From Shimia aestuarii (GTDB taxonomy: Bacteria; Pseudomonadota; Alphaproteobacteria; Rhodobacterales; Rhodobacteraceae): a stretch of DNA of 64,000 nucleotides. Below the pieces are notes generated by a model. It was not told the DNA's origin. It saw nothing but the letters and a program-made list of their open reading frames with translations, and ran no database searches. A program made the translations under genes and the position numbers. This document shows positions 33,109 to 40,664 of this stretch, one piece after another. The first letter of the stretch is position 1. Each line of letters starts with the position of its first letter. Where the stretch lies: the NCBI RefSeq assembly GCF_900114635.1, contig NZ_FOTQ01000006.1:186001-250000 (forward strand), in the 5' to 3' direction.

Positions 33109-36006
33109 ATGCTTAGGAAAAAGACCAACGGGGTTGCGAGACGCCCCCAGCGGACAAGTATCCTGTCTGATGTCGCGGAGAAATCCGTTGACCGCCGCGC
33201 GTTTTTGCGCGGCAGCGGTCTGGCCATTGGGGGCCTTGCCGCGATCAGCGCCACCGGAGGCACGGTGACGCAAGCCAATGCGGCCGCCAGCGCGACCGCC
33301 GGCGCGGTCAAGACTGTCAAATCGGTCTGCACCCATTGTTCGGTTGGCTGTACCGTTGTTGCCGAAGTGCAGAACGGTGTCTGGGTCGGGCAGGAGCCCG
33401 GTTGGGACAGCCCATTCAACCTTGGCGCCCATTGCGCAAAAGGAGCCGCAGTCCGCGAGCACGCCCACGGTGAACGCCGCCTCAAGTACCCGATGAAGAA
33501 AGAGGGCGGTGAGTGGAAGCGCATCAGCTGGGAACAGGCGATCAACGAGATCGGTGACGGCATGATGAAGATCCGCGAAGAGAGCGGACCTGACAGTGTC
33601 TACTGGCTCGGCTCGGCCAAGCACAACAACGAACAGGCCTATCTGTTCCGCAAGTTCGCCGCCTATTGGGGCACGAACAACGTGGATCACCAGGCCCGGA
33701 TTTGTCACTCGACCACGGTGGCAGGTGTTGCAAACACCTGGGGCTATGGTGCGATGACGAACTCGTATAACGACATCCACAATTCCAAGGCGATCTTCAT
33801 GATCGGCTCGAACGCAGCCGAAGCACATCCGGTTTCGCTCCTGCACATCCTGAAGTCCAAGGAACAGAACAACGCGCCGCTCATCGTGTGCGATCCGCGT
33901 TTCACCCGCACCGCGGCCCATGCCGACGAATATGTGCGCTTCCGTCCTGGGACGGACGTTGCGCTGGTCTGGGGCATCCTTTGGCACATCTTCGAAAACG
34001 GCTGGGAGGACAAAGAGTTTATCCGCACCCGCGTGTGGGGGATGGACCAGATCAAGGAAGAAGTGGCTAAGTGGACCCCAGAAGAGGTTGAGCGCGTGAC
34101 GGGCACTCCGGGTTCACAGCTCAAGCGTGTGGCCCGAACTATGGCCAACAACCGTCCCGGCACCGTGATCTGGTGTATGGGTGGTACGCAGCACACCAAT
34201 GGTAACAACAACACCCGCGCCTACTGCATTCTGCAGCTTGCGCTGGGCAACATGGGTACCAGTGGTGGAGGCACCAACATCTTCCGTGGCCACGACAACG
34301 TGCAGGGTGCAACCGACCTTGGCGTTCTGTCCCATACCCTGCCGGGCTACTATGGTCTGTCCAAAGGGGCTTGGGGTCATTGGGCGCGCGTCTGGAAGGA
34401 AGATCCCGAGTGGCTTGCCGGACAGTTCGACAAGATCACCGGAAAGGACGGCAAGGAAAAGTCCCTGCAGAACCTGACTGGTATCCCGGTGTCGCGCTGG
34501 ATCGATGGTATCCTTGAAGACAAGGAAAACATGGATCAGCCAAACAACGTGCGGGCCATGGTTCTCTGGGGCCACGCGCCGAACTCGCAAACCCGCGGGC
34601 CGGAGATGAAGACGGCGATGGAGAAGTTGGACATGCTGGTCGTTGTCGACCCGTTCCCGACGGTCTCCGCGGTTCTGCATGACCGCACTGATGGCTGCTA
34701 TCTGCTCCCGGCTGCGACGCAGTTCGAAACCCGTGGCTCGGTCACGGCGTCGAACCGCTCATTCCAGTGGCGGGATCAGATCATGGAACCGCTGTTCGAA
34801 TCCAAGACCGACCATGAAATCATTGGTCTGTTTGCCAACAAGTTCGGCTGGGCCGATCGTTTCTTCCGCAATATCGAGATGGAAGACGAGAATACCCCGA
34901 ACATTGAAAGCGTGACCCGCGAATTCAACAGCGGTCTTTGGACGATCGGTTACACCGGCCAAAGCCCGGAGCGGATCAAAGCGCATATGGCAAACCAGCA
35001 CACCTTTGACCGCACGACTTTGCGCGCCAATGGTGGTCCGGTGGATGGGGACTATTACGGTCTTCCCTGGCCATGCTGGGGCACGTCCGAAATGGGTCAT
35101 CCGGGGACGCCGAACCTGTACGACATGTCCAAGCCGGTCTCTGAAGGAGGTCTTACCTTCCGCGCCCGCTTTGGTGTCGAACGGGACGGCGACAACCTTC
35201 TGGCCGATGGGGTCTATAGCGCGAATTCGGAAATTCAGGATGGCTATCCCGAGTTCACGATGCAGATGCTGATGGACCTTGGCTGGGACAAGGATTTGAC
35301 CGACGAAGAGCGCGCGGCGATTGATGCCGTGGCTGGTCCCAAGACCAACTGGAAGACCGACCTTTCCGGCGGGATTCAGCGGGTGGCAATCAAGCACGAA
35401 TGTGCTCCCTTCGGCAACGCCAAGGCACGCGCCGTTGTGTGGACCTTCCCGGATCCGGTGCCGTTGCACCGGGAGCCGCTCTACACGCCACGCCGTGATC
35501 TGGTTGGGGATTATCCGACATACGAAGACCGCAAGTTCTATCGTCTGCCGACCATGTATGCCTCGATTCAGAAGAACGACTTCTCGAAGGATTATCCGAT
35601 CATCCTCACATCCGGCCGTCTGGTCGAGTACGAGGGTGGCGGTGACGAGACCCGTTCGAACCCATGGCTGGCAGAGTTGCAGCAGGACATGTTTGTCGAG
35701 ATTCACCCGAGGGACGCCAACAACCTTGGTATTCGCGACGGATCTCAGGTCTGGGTCGAAAGCCCCGAAGGCGGCAAGGTCAAGGTTATGGCAATGGTCA
35801 CAGAGCGGGTTGGTGAAGGCGTGGCCTTCATGCCTTTCCACTTTGGTGGGCATTTCCAGGGCGAGGACCTGCGGGCGAAATACCCGACAGGCGCCGACCC
35901 TTATGTGTTGGGTGAAAGCTCGAACACGGCCCAGACCTATGGCTATGACTCAGTCACGCAGATGCAGGAGACAAAATCGACTCTCTGCAAAATCAGCGCA
36001 GCATAA
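33109..36006 (+). CDS. fdhA: Formate dehydrogenase alpha subunit, Tat-exported (FdhA)
   Basis: This 965-residue molybdopterin-family oxidoreductase oxidises formate to CO2, probably in the periplasm. It has a Tat signal (DRRAFLRGSGLAIGG, residues 28-42). The 4Fe-4S site is Cys74, Cys77, Cys81 and Cys109, and Lys111 is the usual electron-relay lysine. The metal ligand and catalytic histidine are Cys199-His200 in QARICHST, where E. coli FdnG has selenocysteine. The C-terminal molybdopterin-binding domain begins near residue 830 (PIILTSGRLVEYEGGGDETR). Tungsten rather than molybdenum is suggested by the neighbouring tupBCA. It is followed 12 bp later by fdhB. Confidence 0.95.
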   Translation: MLRKKTNGVARRPQRTSILSDVAEKSVDRRAFLRGSGLAIGGLAAISATGGTVTQANAAASATAGAVKTVKSVCTHCSVGCTVVAEVQNGVWVGQEPGWDSPFNLGAHCAKGAAVREHAHGERRLKYPMKKEGGEWKRISWEQAINEIGDGMMKIREESGPDSVYWLGSAKHNNEQAYLFRKFAAYWGTNNVDHQARICHSTTVAGVANTWGYGAMTNSYNDIHNSKAIFMIGSNAAEAHPVSLLHILKSKEQNNAPLIVCDPRFTRTAAHADEYVRFRPGTDVALVWGILWHIFENGWEDKEFIRTRVWGMDQIKEEVAKWTPEEVERVTGTPGSQLKRVARTMANNRPGTVIWCMGGTQHTNGNNNTRAYCILQLALGNMGTSGGGTNIFRGHDNVQGATDLGVLSHTLPGYYGLSKGAWGHWARVWKEDPEWLAGQFDKITGKDGKEKSLQNLTGIPVSRWIDGILEDKENMDQPNNVRAMVLWGHAPNSQTRGPEMKTAMEKLDMLVVVDPFPTVSAVLHDRTDGCYLLPAATQFETRGSVTASNRSFQWRDQIMEPLFESKTDHEIIGLFANKFGWADRFFRNIEMEDENTPNIESVTREFNSGLWTIGYTGQSPERIKAHMANQHTFDRTTLRANGGPVDGDYYGLPWPCWGTSEMGHPGTPNLYDMSKPVSEGGLTFRARFGVERDGDNLLADGVYSANSEIQDGYPEFTMQMLMDLGWDKDLTDEERAAIDAVAGPKTNWKTDLSGGIQRVAIKHECAPFGNAKARAVVWTFPDPVPLHREPLYTPRRDLVGDYPTYEDRKFYRLPTMYASIQKNDFSKDYPIILTSGRLVEYEGGGDETRSNPWLAELQQDMFVEIHPRDANNLGIRDGSQVWVESPEGGKVKVMAMVTERVGEGVAFMPFHFGGHFQGEDLRAKYPTGADPYVLGESSNTAQTYGYDSVTQMQETKSTLCKISAA

Positions 36007-36018
36007 GGAGAAAGAGAA

Positions 36019-36612
36019 ATGGCAAGATCCAAGTTCCTCTGTGACGCCGAACGCTGCATTGAATGCAACGCCTGCGTCACGGCTTGCAAAAACGAACACG
36101 AGGTTCCGTGGGGGATCAACCGCCGTCGCGTGGTGACCCTGAATGACGGCAAACCCGGTGAGCGTTCGCTCTCGGTGGCCTGTATGCACTGTTCGGACGC
36201 GCCATGTATGGCCGTTTGTCCGGTGGATTGCTTCTATCAGACCGAAGAAGGTGTGGTGTTGCACTCCAAAGACCTGTGCATCGGTTGTGGCTATTGCTTC
36301 TATGCATGCCCGTTTGGCGCACCGCAATATCCGCAGGCCGGTAACTTTGGCAGCCGTGGCAAGATGGACAAATGCACCTTCTGTGCCGGTGGCCCCGAGG
36401 AGAACCACTCGACCGCCGAGTTCGCCAAATACGGGCGCAACCGGATTGCAGAAGGCAAACTGCCGATCTGCGCCGAGATGTGCTCGACCAAAGCGCTTCT
36501 TGCAGGTGACGGTGACGTCGTTTCCGCGATCTACCGCGAACGCGTCGTGGCCCGTGGCTTTGGCTCGGGCGCCTGGGGTTGGGGCACAGCCTATGACCAA
36601 AAGGGCGGCTGA
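36019..36612 (+). CDS. fdhB: Formate dehydrogenase iron-sulfur subunit (FdhB)
   Basis: This 197-residue ferredoxin-like subunit carries electrons from FdhA. Four 4Fe-4S groups are visible: CIECNACVTACKNEHEV, CMHCSDAPCMAVCPVDC, CIGCGYCFYACPFG, and a last set with CTFC and CAEMC. It has no signal of its own, so it should be exported with FdhA through the Tat signal. It lacks the C-terminal membrane helix of E. coli FdnH, so anchoring must rely on FdhC. A strong hairpin follows its stop. Confidence 0.94.
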   Translation: MARSKFLCDAERCIECNACVTACKNEHEVPWGINRRRVVTLNDGKPGERSLSVACMHCSDAPCMAVCPVDCFYQTEEGVVLHSKDLCIGCGYCFYACPFGAPQYPQAGNFGSRGKMDKCTFCAGGPEENHSTAEFAKYGRNRIAEGKLPICAEMCSTKALLAGDGDVVSAIYRERVVARGFGSGAWGWGTAYDQKGG

Positions 36613-36634
36613 CCGGCCGATTGCCTGAAAGGCT

Positions 36635-36659
36635 GGAAGGCCCCTGTGCGGGGCCTTCC
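36635..36659 (+). terminator. Strong hairpin between fdhB and fdhC (attenuator or processing site)
   Basis: GGAAGGCCCC-TGTGC-GGGGCCTTCC is a perfect 10-bp stem with a 5-base loop, 22 bp after the fdhB stop. No T-run follows, so it may stabilise the fdhAB mRNA 3' end or reduce fdhC transcription rather than stop it completely. Confidence 0.55.
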
Positions 36660-36700
36660 GACACTGGATTCACAGTTTCAAACCATTGGAGGTGGGCCCC

Positions 36701-37876
36701 ATGCTGCGCGTGGCACTCGCACTTTTCCTTCTCATAGGGATTTCGGCTCAGGCCCAGACGGCCCCTGACCGAAGCGCCACAGGAGGCGCGCAGACATTGG
36801 AAGACATCATGGCGCGACAGCGCGGTGAGCCCGTGGACGATTCTGCATGGCGAAACGATGTTGGAGACCCTAATCTGGCCGCGCCAGTTCCTCAACTTGG
36901 GCCCCTTGGTGGAACGTCGGATCCGGAACTCTGGCGTGCGATCCGGTACGGATCAGCGGAAACCTCGGTCTCTGCCGGTGGTGAGGTCGCAACCGTCCTG
37001 ATGCAGGACGGGGGAATGAAGTGGCTGGAGTGGCGGCAGGGGCGTCTGCAGATATGGGGCTTCTGGATGGTGGTCGGCACAGCGGGCGCGCTTCTGACGT
37101 TTTTCCTGCTGCGAGGACGTATTCGCATCGACGAAGAAAAGACCGGACGAACGGTTACGCGTTTCAAGGCGATTGAACGCTTCGGCCATTGGCTTCTGGG
37201 GATTTCATTTCTCGTGCTGGGCCTGACTGGGCTGTTGGTCCTTTTTGGGCGTAAGTTCATTGCGCCTCTTGTTGGCAAGGACTTCAATGCAAATCTTCTG
37301 CTCGTGTCCAAAGTCGTGCACAACAGCGTATCCTGGGCCTTCATGTTAGGACTCATCATGGTTTTCGTGATGTGGGTCATTCACAATATTCCTAACCGCA
37401 CTGACATTATCTGGTTGCGCCAGTTCGGCGGCATTATTGGAAACGCGCATCCGCCAGCAAGGAAGTTCAATGCAGGTCAGAAAATGATCTTCTGGTCTGT
37501 TATCCTCTTTGGCACGATGATTTCCGCTACAGGAATTGCGCTGCTATTTCCGTTCCAGTTCCCGATATTCGGTACGATCTTTGGGGTGATGAACGAATGG
37601 GGGTTGGGTGCTCTGGTCGGCCTTGGAGACGGATCGGCCGATATGGCGCCGCATGAGCACATGCAGATGGCCCAGGGTTGGCACGCGATTGCGGCCTTCA
37701 TTCTCATGATGATCGTCACCGCCCATGTCTATATCGGATCCATCGGTATGGAGGGTGCCTTTGACGCAATGGGCAGCGGTGAAGTGGACGAGGCTTGGGC
37801 GCATCAACACCACTCGATTTGGCTCGAGGAGGTCAAGGCGGAAGCTCAAAAAGAAAAAGCCAGCCCGGCTGAGTAA
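36701..37876 (+). CDS. fdhC: Formate dehydrogenase cytochrome b subunit (FdhC, gamma)
   Basis: This 391-residue membrane subunit carries b hemes and links the dehydrogenase to the quinone pool. A signal peptide (MLRVALALFLLIGISAQAQ) precedes a periplasmic stretch of about 90 residues. A first helix lies at residues 115-135. The cytochrome b561-type core follows, with RFKAIERFGHWLLGISFLVL and FDAMGSGEVDEAWAHQHH near the end. Heme histidines are likely in ERFGHW, KVVHNSVSW and WHAIAAFI. I use the ATG at 36701 preceded by TTGGAGGT. It starts 88 bp after fdhB with a hairpin between, and a 3-bp gap separates it from the WD40-cytochrome gene. Confidence 0.9.
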   Translation: MLRVALALFLLIGISAQAQTAPDRSATGGAQTLEDIMARQRGEPVDDSAWRNDVGDPNLAAPVPQLGPLGGTSDPELWRAIRYGSAETSVSAGGEVATVLMQDGGMKWLEWRQGRLQIWGFWMVVGTAGALLTFFLLRGRIRIDEEKTGRTVTRFKAIERFGHWLLGISFLVLGLTGLLVLFGRKFIAPLVGKDFNANLLLVSKVVHNSVSWAFMLGLIMVFVMWVIHNIPNRTDIIWLRQFGGIIGNAHPPARKFNAGQKMIFWSVILFGTMISATGIALLFPFQFPIFGTIFGVMNEWGLGALVGLGDGSADMAPHEHMQMAQGWHAIAAFILMMIVTAHVYIGSIGMEGAFDAMGSGEVDEAWAHQHHSIWLEEVKAEAQKEKASPAE

Positions 37877-37879
37877 GCC

Positions 37880-39181
37880 ATGAAACGCATTGCTTGTTTC
37901 GTGTCGTTTCTGGGCTTCTGTGCCGCGACTGTCGTGGCGCAGGAATTCGAGACTTTGAAAGGTCACGGGGGACCGATCATGGGGCTTGCCGTGTCGATAG
38001 AGGGACAGGTTGTCTCCGCCAGTTTTGACAATACTCTTGGCCTCTGGTCAGGGCGGAAAGTTGCCTGGCTGGACGCACATGATGCGGCCGTGGTGTCGGT
38101 GGCTTTTCTTGAAGACGGGCGCATTGTCTCTGGCGGAGATGATTTCACAGTGAGGATTTGGGAAGATGGCCAAGCGCGCATCTTGGGGCGTCACAAAGGC
38201 AAGGTTGCTGCACTGACCGTAGCGCCTGGTGGTCAGATGGTCGCTTCGGCCAGTTGGGACGGGACCGCTGTGCTATGGCCGTTGGGGCAGGGCGAGCCGA
38301 AAATACTCTCGCCGCGCGACAGTGGCGTAAATGACGTCGCTTTTTCGCCGGATGGAACACACGCTTTTTTGGCAACGACCAAGGGCGAAGTTTTCAGGTT
38401 TGAACTGAGCGAAGACGAAGCGGCGGAACCTTTGGTTCAGCATGGATTTGGTGTGAACCGTCTGATGATGGCGCCAAATGGGGAATGGCTTGCTTATGGC
38501 GCCGTGGACGGGGGCACCCGCGTCGTTGATCCCGCGACAGGTGATGCAATCGCCGATTTCACGCTGGATCGCAAACCCATCCTCGCGCTTGCTTTCCACG
38601 CGCAGTCCGGACTTTTGGCTGTGGGGGATGGGCATGGGTATATCATGCTTGTGGACACTCAAAGGTGGCGTATTCAAAAGGATTTTCGCGCGATGCGGCG
38701 CGGCCCGGTCTGGGCGTTGGCATTCTCGCCCGACGGCGAGATGCTCTTTGCGGGTGGGCTTGATGATGTGGTCTATGGTTGGCCGCTTGCATTGATGGAT
38801 GATTTTACGCCGGTCGGCGGACAGCCCCGCAGTTTTCTGAAGGACATTGATCTGATGAGCAATGGCGAGCGCCAATTCATGCGAAAATGCTCGATCTGTC
38901 ACGCTCTTGAAGAGCAAGGAGGGCGCAAGGCAGGCCCGTCTCTGTATGGCATTTTCGGGCGACCTGCAGGAACGATGCCAGGGTATCGTTACTCGGAAGC
39001 ACTCAAGAATTCACGTATCGTCTGGAATTCCGGCACGATCGACCAACTCTTTGATCAGGGGCCCGATCACTATATTCCTGGATCCAAGATGCCTATGCAG
39101 GTGATAGCTGGGGCCAAGGATCGAAAGGATCTCATTGCTTTTATCAAGACCAAGTCTCAAGCCACGGAGAAACAGCCATGA
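37880..39181 (+). CDS. Periplasmic WD40 repeat protein fused to cytochrome c
   Basis: This 433-residue protein has a signal peptide (MKRIACFVSFLGFCAATVVAQ) and then about seven WD40-like blades (residues 25-310; for example SASFDNTLGLWSG, SGGDDFTVRIWE, SASWDGTAVLWPL, AGGLDDVVYGWPL). A class I cytochrome c domain follows with heme site CSICH at residues 337-341, a GPSLYGIFGRPAG segment and an axial methionine likely in GSKMPMQ. It lies 3 bp after fdhC. It is probably a docking and electron-carrying partner of the formate dehydrogenase, but no such role is known to me from experiment. Confidence 0.88.
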   Translation: MKRIACFVSFLGFCAATVVAQEFETLKGHGGPIMGLAVSIEGQVVSASFDNTLGLWSGRKVAWLDAHDAAVVSVAFLEDGRIVSGGDDFTVRIWEDGQARILGRHKGKVAALTVAPGGQMVASASWDGTAVLWPLGQGEPKILSPRDSGVNDVAFSPDGTHAFLATTKGEVFRFELSEDEAAEPLVQHGFGVNRLMMAPNGEWLAYGAVDGGTRVVDPATGDAIADFTLDRKPILALAFHAQSGLLAVGDGHGYIMLVDTQRWRIQKDFRAMRRGPVWALAFSPDGEMLFAGGLDDVVYGWPLALMDDFTPVGGQPRSFLKDIDLMSNGERQFMRKCSICHALEEQGGRKAGPSLYGIFGRPAGTMPGYRYSEALKNSRIVWNSGTIDQLFDQGPDHYIPGSKMPMQVIAGAKDRKDLIAFIKTKSQATEKQP

Positions 39182-39303
39182 AAGTCATTTTGACAAGCGC
39201 CGCAGCCATCGCGGTGATCGCCGTAGCGGCCAATTTTGGATTGGATCGCGCCGGATTTTCGGCGCAAGATCAGCAATCGGGTTCCTCGGTAAGGTTGGAC
39301 TAG
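39178..39303 (+). CDS. Small secreted or membrane-anchored protein (41 residues)
   Basis: The ATG at 39178 overlaps the cytochrome stop (ATGA) and opens a 41-codon frame ending in TAG at 39301-39303. The product starts MKVILTSAAAIAVIAVAANF, a hydrophobic helix or signal peptide, followed by a polar tail GLDRAGFSAQDQQSGSSVRLD. Translational coupling and the clean helix-plus-tail layout argue that it is real. I know no family. It may be a small subunit of the formate dehydrogenase/cytochrome complex. Confidence 0.55.
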   Translation: MKVILTSAAAIAVIAVAANFGLDRAGFSAQDQQSGSSVRLD

Positions 39304-39316
39304 TCCTTTGGCAAGC

Positions 39317-40657
39317 ATGACCTCGCAAGACGAATATGGCGACAGTCTCGCCAATGCTTCGATTCTCGTGGTCGATGATGAACCGGGCATGCGGAACTTT
39401 TTGACCAAGATTTTGTCTCCGCGTTGCAAACGGGTTGAACAGGCGCAATCGGCAGCCGAAGCGACCAAGATGCTCGACCAAGCTTATTTTGACCTTGTGA
39501 TTGTTGACAATATCATGCCTGGGAAGACCGGGTTGGATTGGGTGCGCGAGCAGCGTCATGTGGGATTGTTTTCCGATACCATCCTGATCACTGCCTACGC
39601 CGACTTGGAAACGGCCATCAAGGCGCTACGTACCGGCGTCGCGGATTTTGTTCTGAAGCCGTTTCGGGCGAACCAGATCTTGAACGCTGCCGCACGGGCT
39701 CTGGACCGCCAGAACCTGCGGCGTGAAAACTTTCTTCTCAAGCACGAATTGTCTGTGGAGAGCAATGTGCTCAAAGGACGGCTGCTCGGCAAGTCGGCCG
39801 CGATTTGCGAGGTGCGGGATATCCTGAACCGCCTTGCTCCGCTTCCGACATCTGTCCTGTTCTCAGGAGCTACAGGAACGGGAAAGGAGGTTGCTGCACG
39901 CACTTTGCATTCCATGTCTGATCGGGCAGATAAGCCATTTGTCGCCGTAAATTGTGCAGCCATTTCCCCGGATCGTATTGCTCATGAATTATTTGGATTG
40001 ATTGATGAGCAGGAACGCCAGAAAGATGGCTTGTTCCTGCATGCTGAGGGGGGGACACTGTTCCTTGATGAGGTCGTACAGATGCCTGATCAGGTGCAGG
40101 CGGCCCTGCTGCGGGTACTGGAGGATCAGCGCATTCGCCCTGTGGGGGCCGAACGTGACATCCCTCTTAACCTGCGGTTTCTTTTCGCAACCAATGCCGA
40201 CCTAGAGCAGGCCGTAGCCGAACGGCGATTCCGTGCAGATCTCTATCATCGAATAAACGTTGTCAAAATCGATATGCCCCCATTAAAGGAGCGATCCGAG
40301 GACATCGTTGAATTGGCTGCGCTTTTCATACAGCAGTTTTCAACGACCCTGGGTTTGCCGGCATTGGAGCTTGACGAGGAAACCCTCTTGAAATTTGCAC
40401 GTTATGACTGGCCGGGAAATGTGCGAGAACTGCGCAACCTTATCGAAAGGTCTGTGATTCTTGGGGCTTTCCCTGATAAGTTCGCCGGAAGCGGGCAGGT
40501 GACCGGAAGCCGTGCGATCGAAACGCTTGACCTGGTCATGCAGCGCCACATCATGCACGTTCTGGACGAAAGCGGTGGGAACAGGGCCGAAGCCGCGCGC
40601 CGCTTGGGGGTGTCGCGCAAAACGATCGACAGGAAATGTGCCGCATGGGGTTTCTGA
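39317..40657 (+). CDS. NtrC-family response regulator lacking the GAFTGA loop
   Basis: This 446-residue regulator has a receiver domain (Asp20-Asp21, phospho-acceptor Asp64 in VIVDNIMPG, lysine in VLKPFRA), an AAA+ domain with Walker A GATGTGKE at residues 184-191 and Walker B GGTLFLDEV, and a Fis-type helix-turn-helix (NRAEAARRLGVSRKTIDRK). After ELFG (residues 224-227) the sequence goes to LIDEQERQKDGLFLHAEGG, without the GAFTGA motif that touches sigma-54. It should therefore act, like Rhodobacter HupR or R. capsulatus NtrC, on another sigma factor or as a repressor. An in-frame TTG at 39308 is an alternative start. It closes the fdh operon and faces the histidine kinase. Confidence 0.9.
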   Translation: MTSQDEYGDSLANASILVVDDEPGMRNFLTKILSPRCKRVEQAQSAAEATKMLDQAYFDLVIVDNIMPGKTGLDWVREQRHVGLFSDTILITAYADLETAIKALRTGVADFVLKPFRANQILNAAARALDRQNLRRENFLLKHELSVESNVLKGRLLGKSAAICEVRDILNRLAPLPTSVLFSGATGTGKEVAARTLHSMSDRADKPFVAVNCAAISPDRIAHELFGLIDEQERQKDGLFLHAEGGTLFLDEVVQMPDQVQAALLRVLEDQRIRPVGAERDIPLNLRFLFATNADLEQAVAERRFRADLYHRINVVKIDMPPLKERSEDIVELAALFIQQFSTTLGLPALELDEETLLKFARYDWPGNVRELRNLIERSVILGAFPDKFAGSGQVTGSRAIETLDLVMQRHIMHVLDESGGNRAEAARRLGVSRKTIDRKCAAWGF

Positions 40658-40664
40658 ACTCTTT

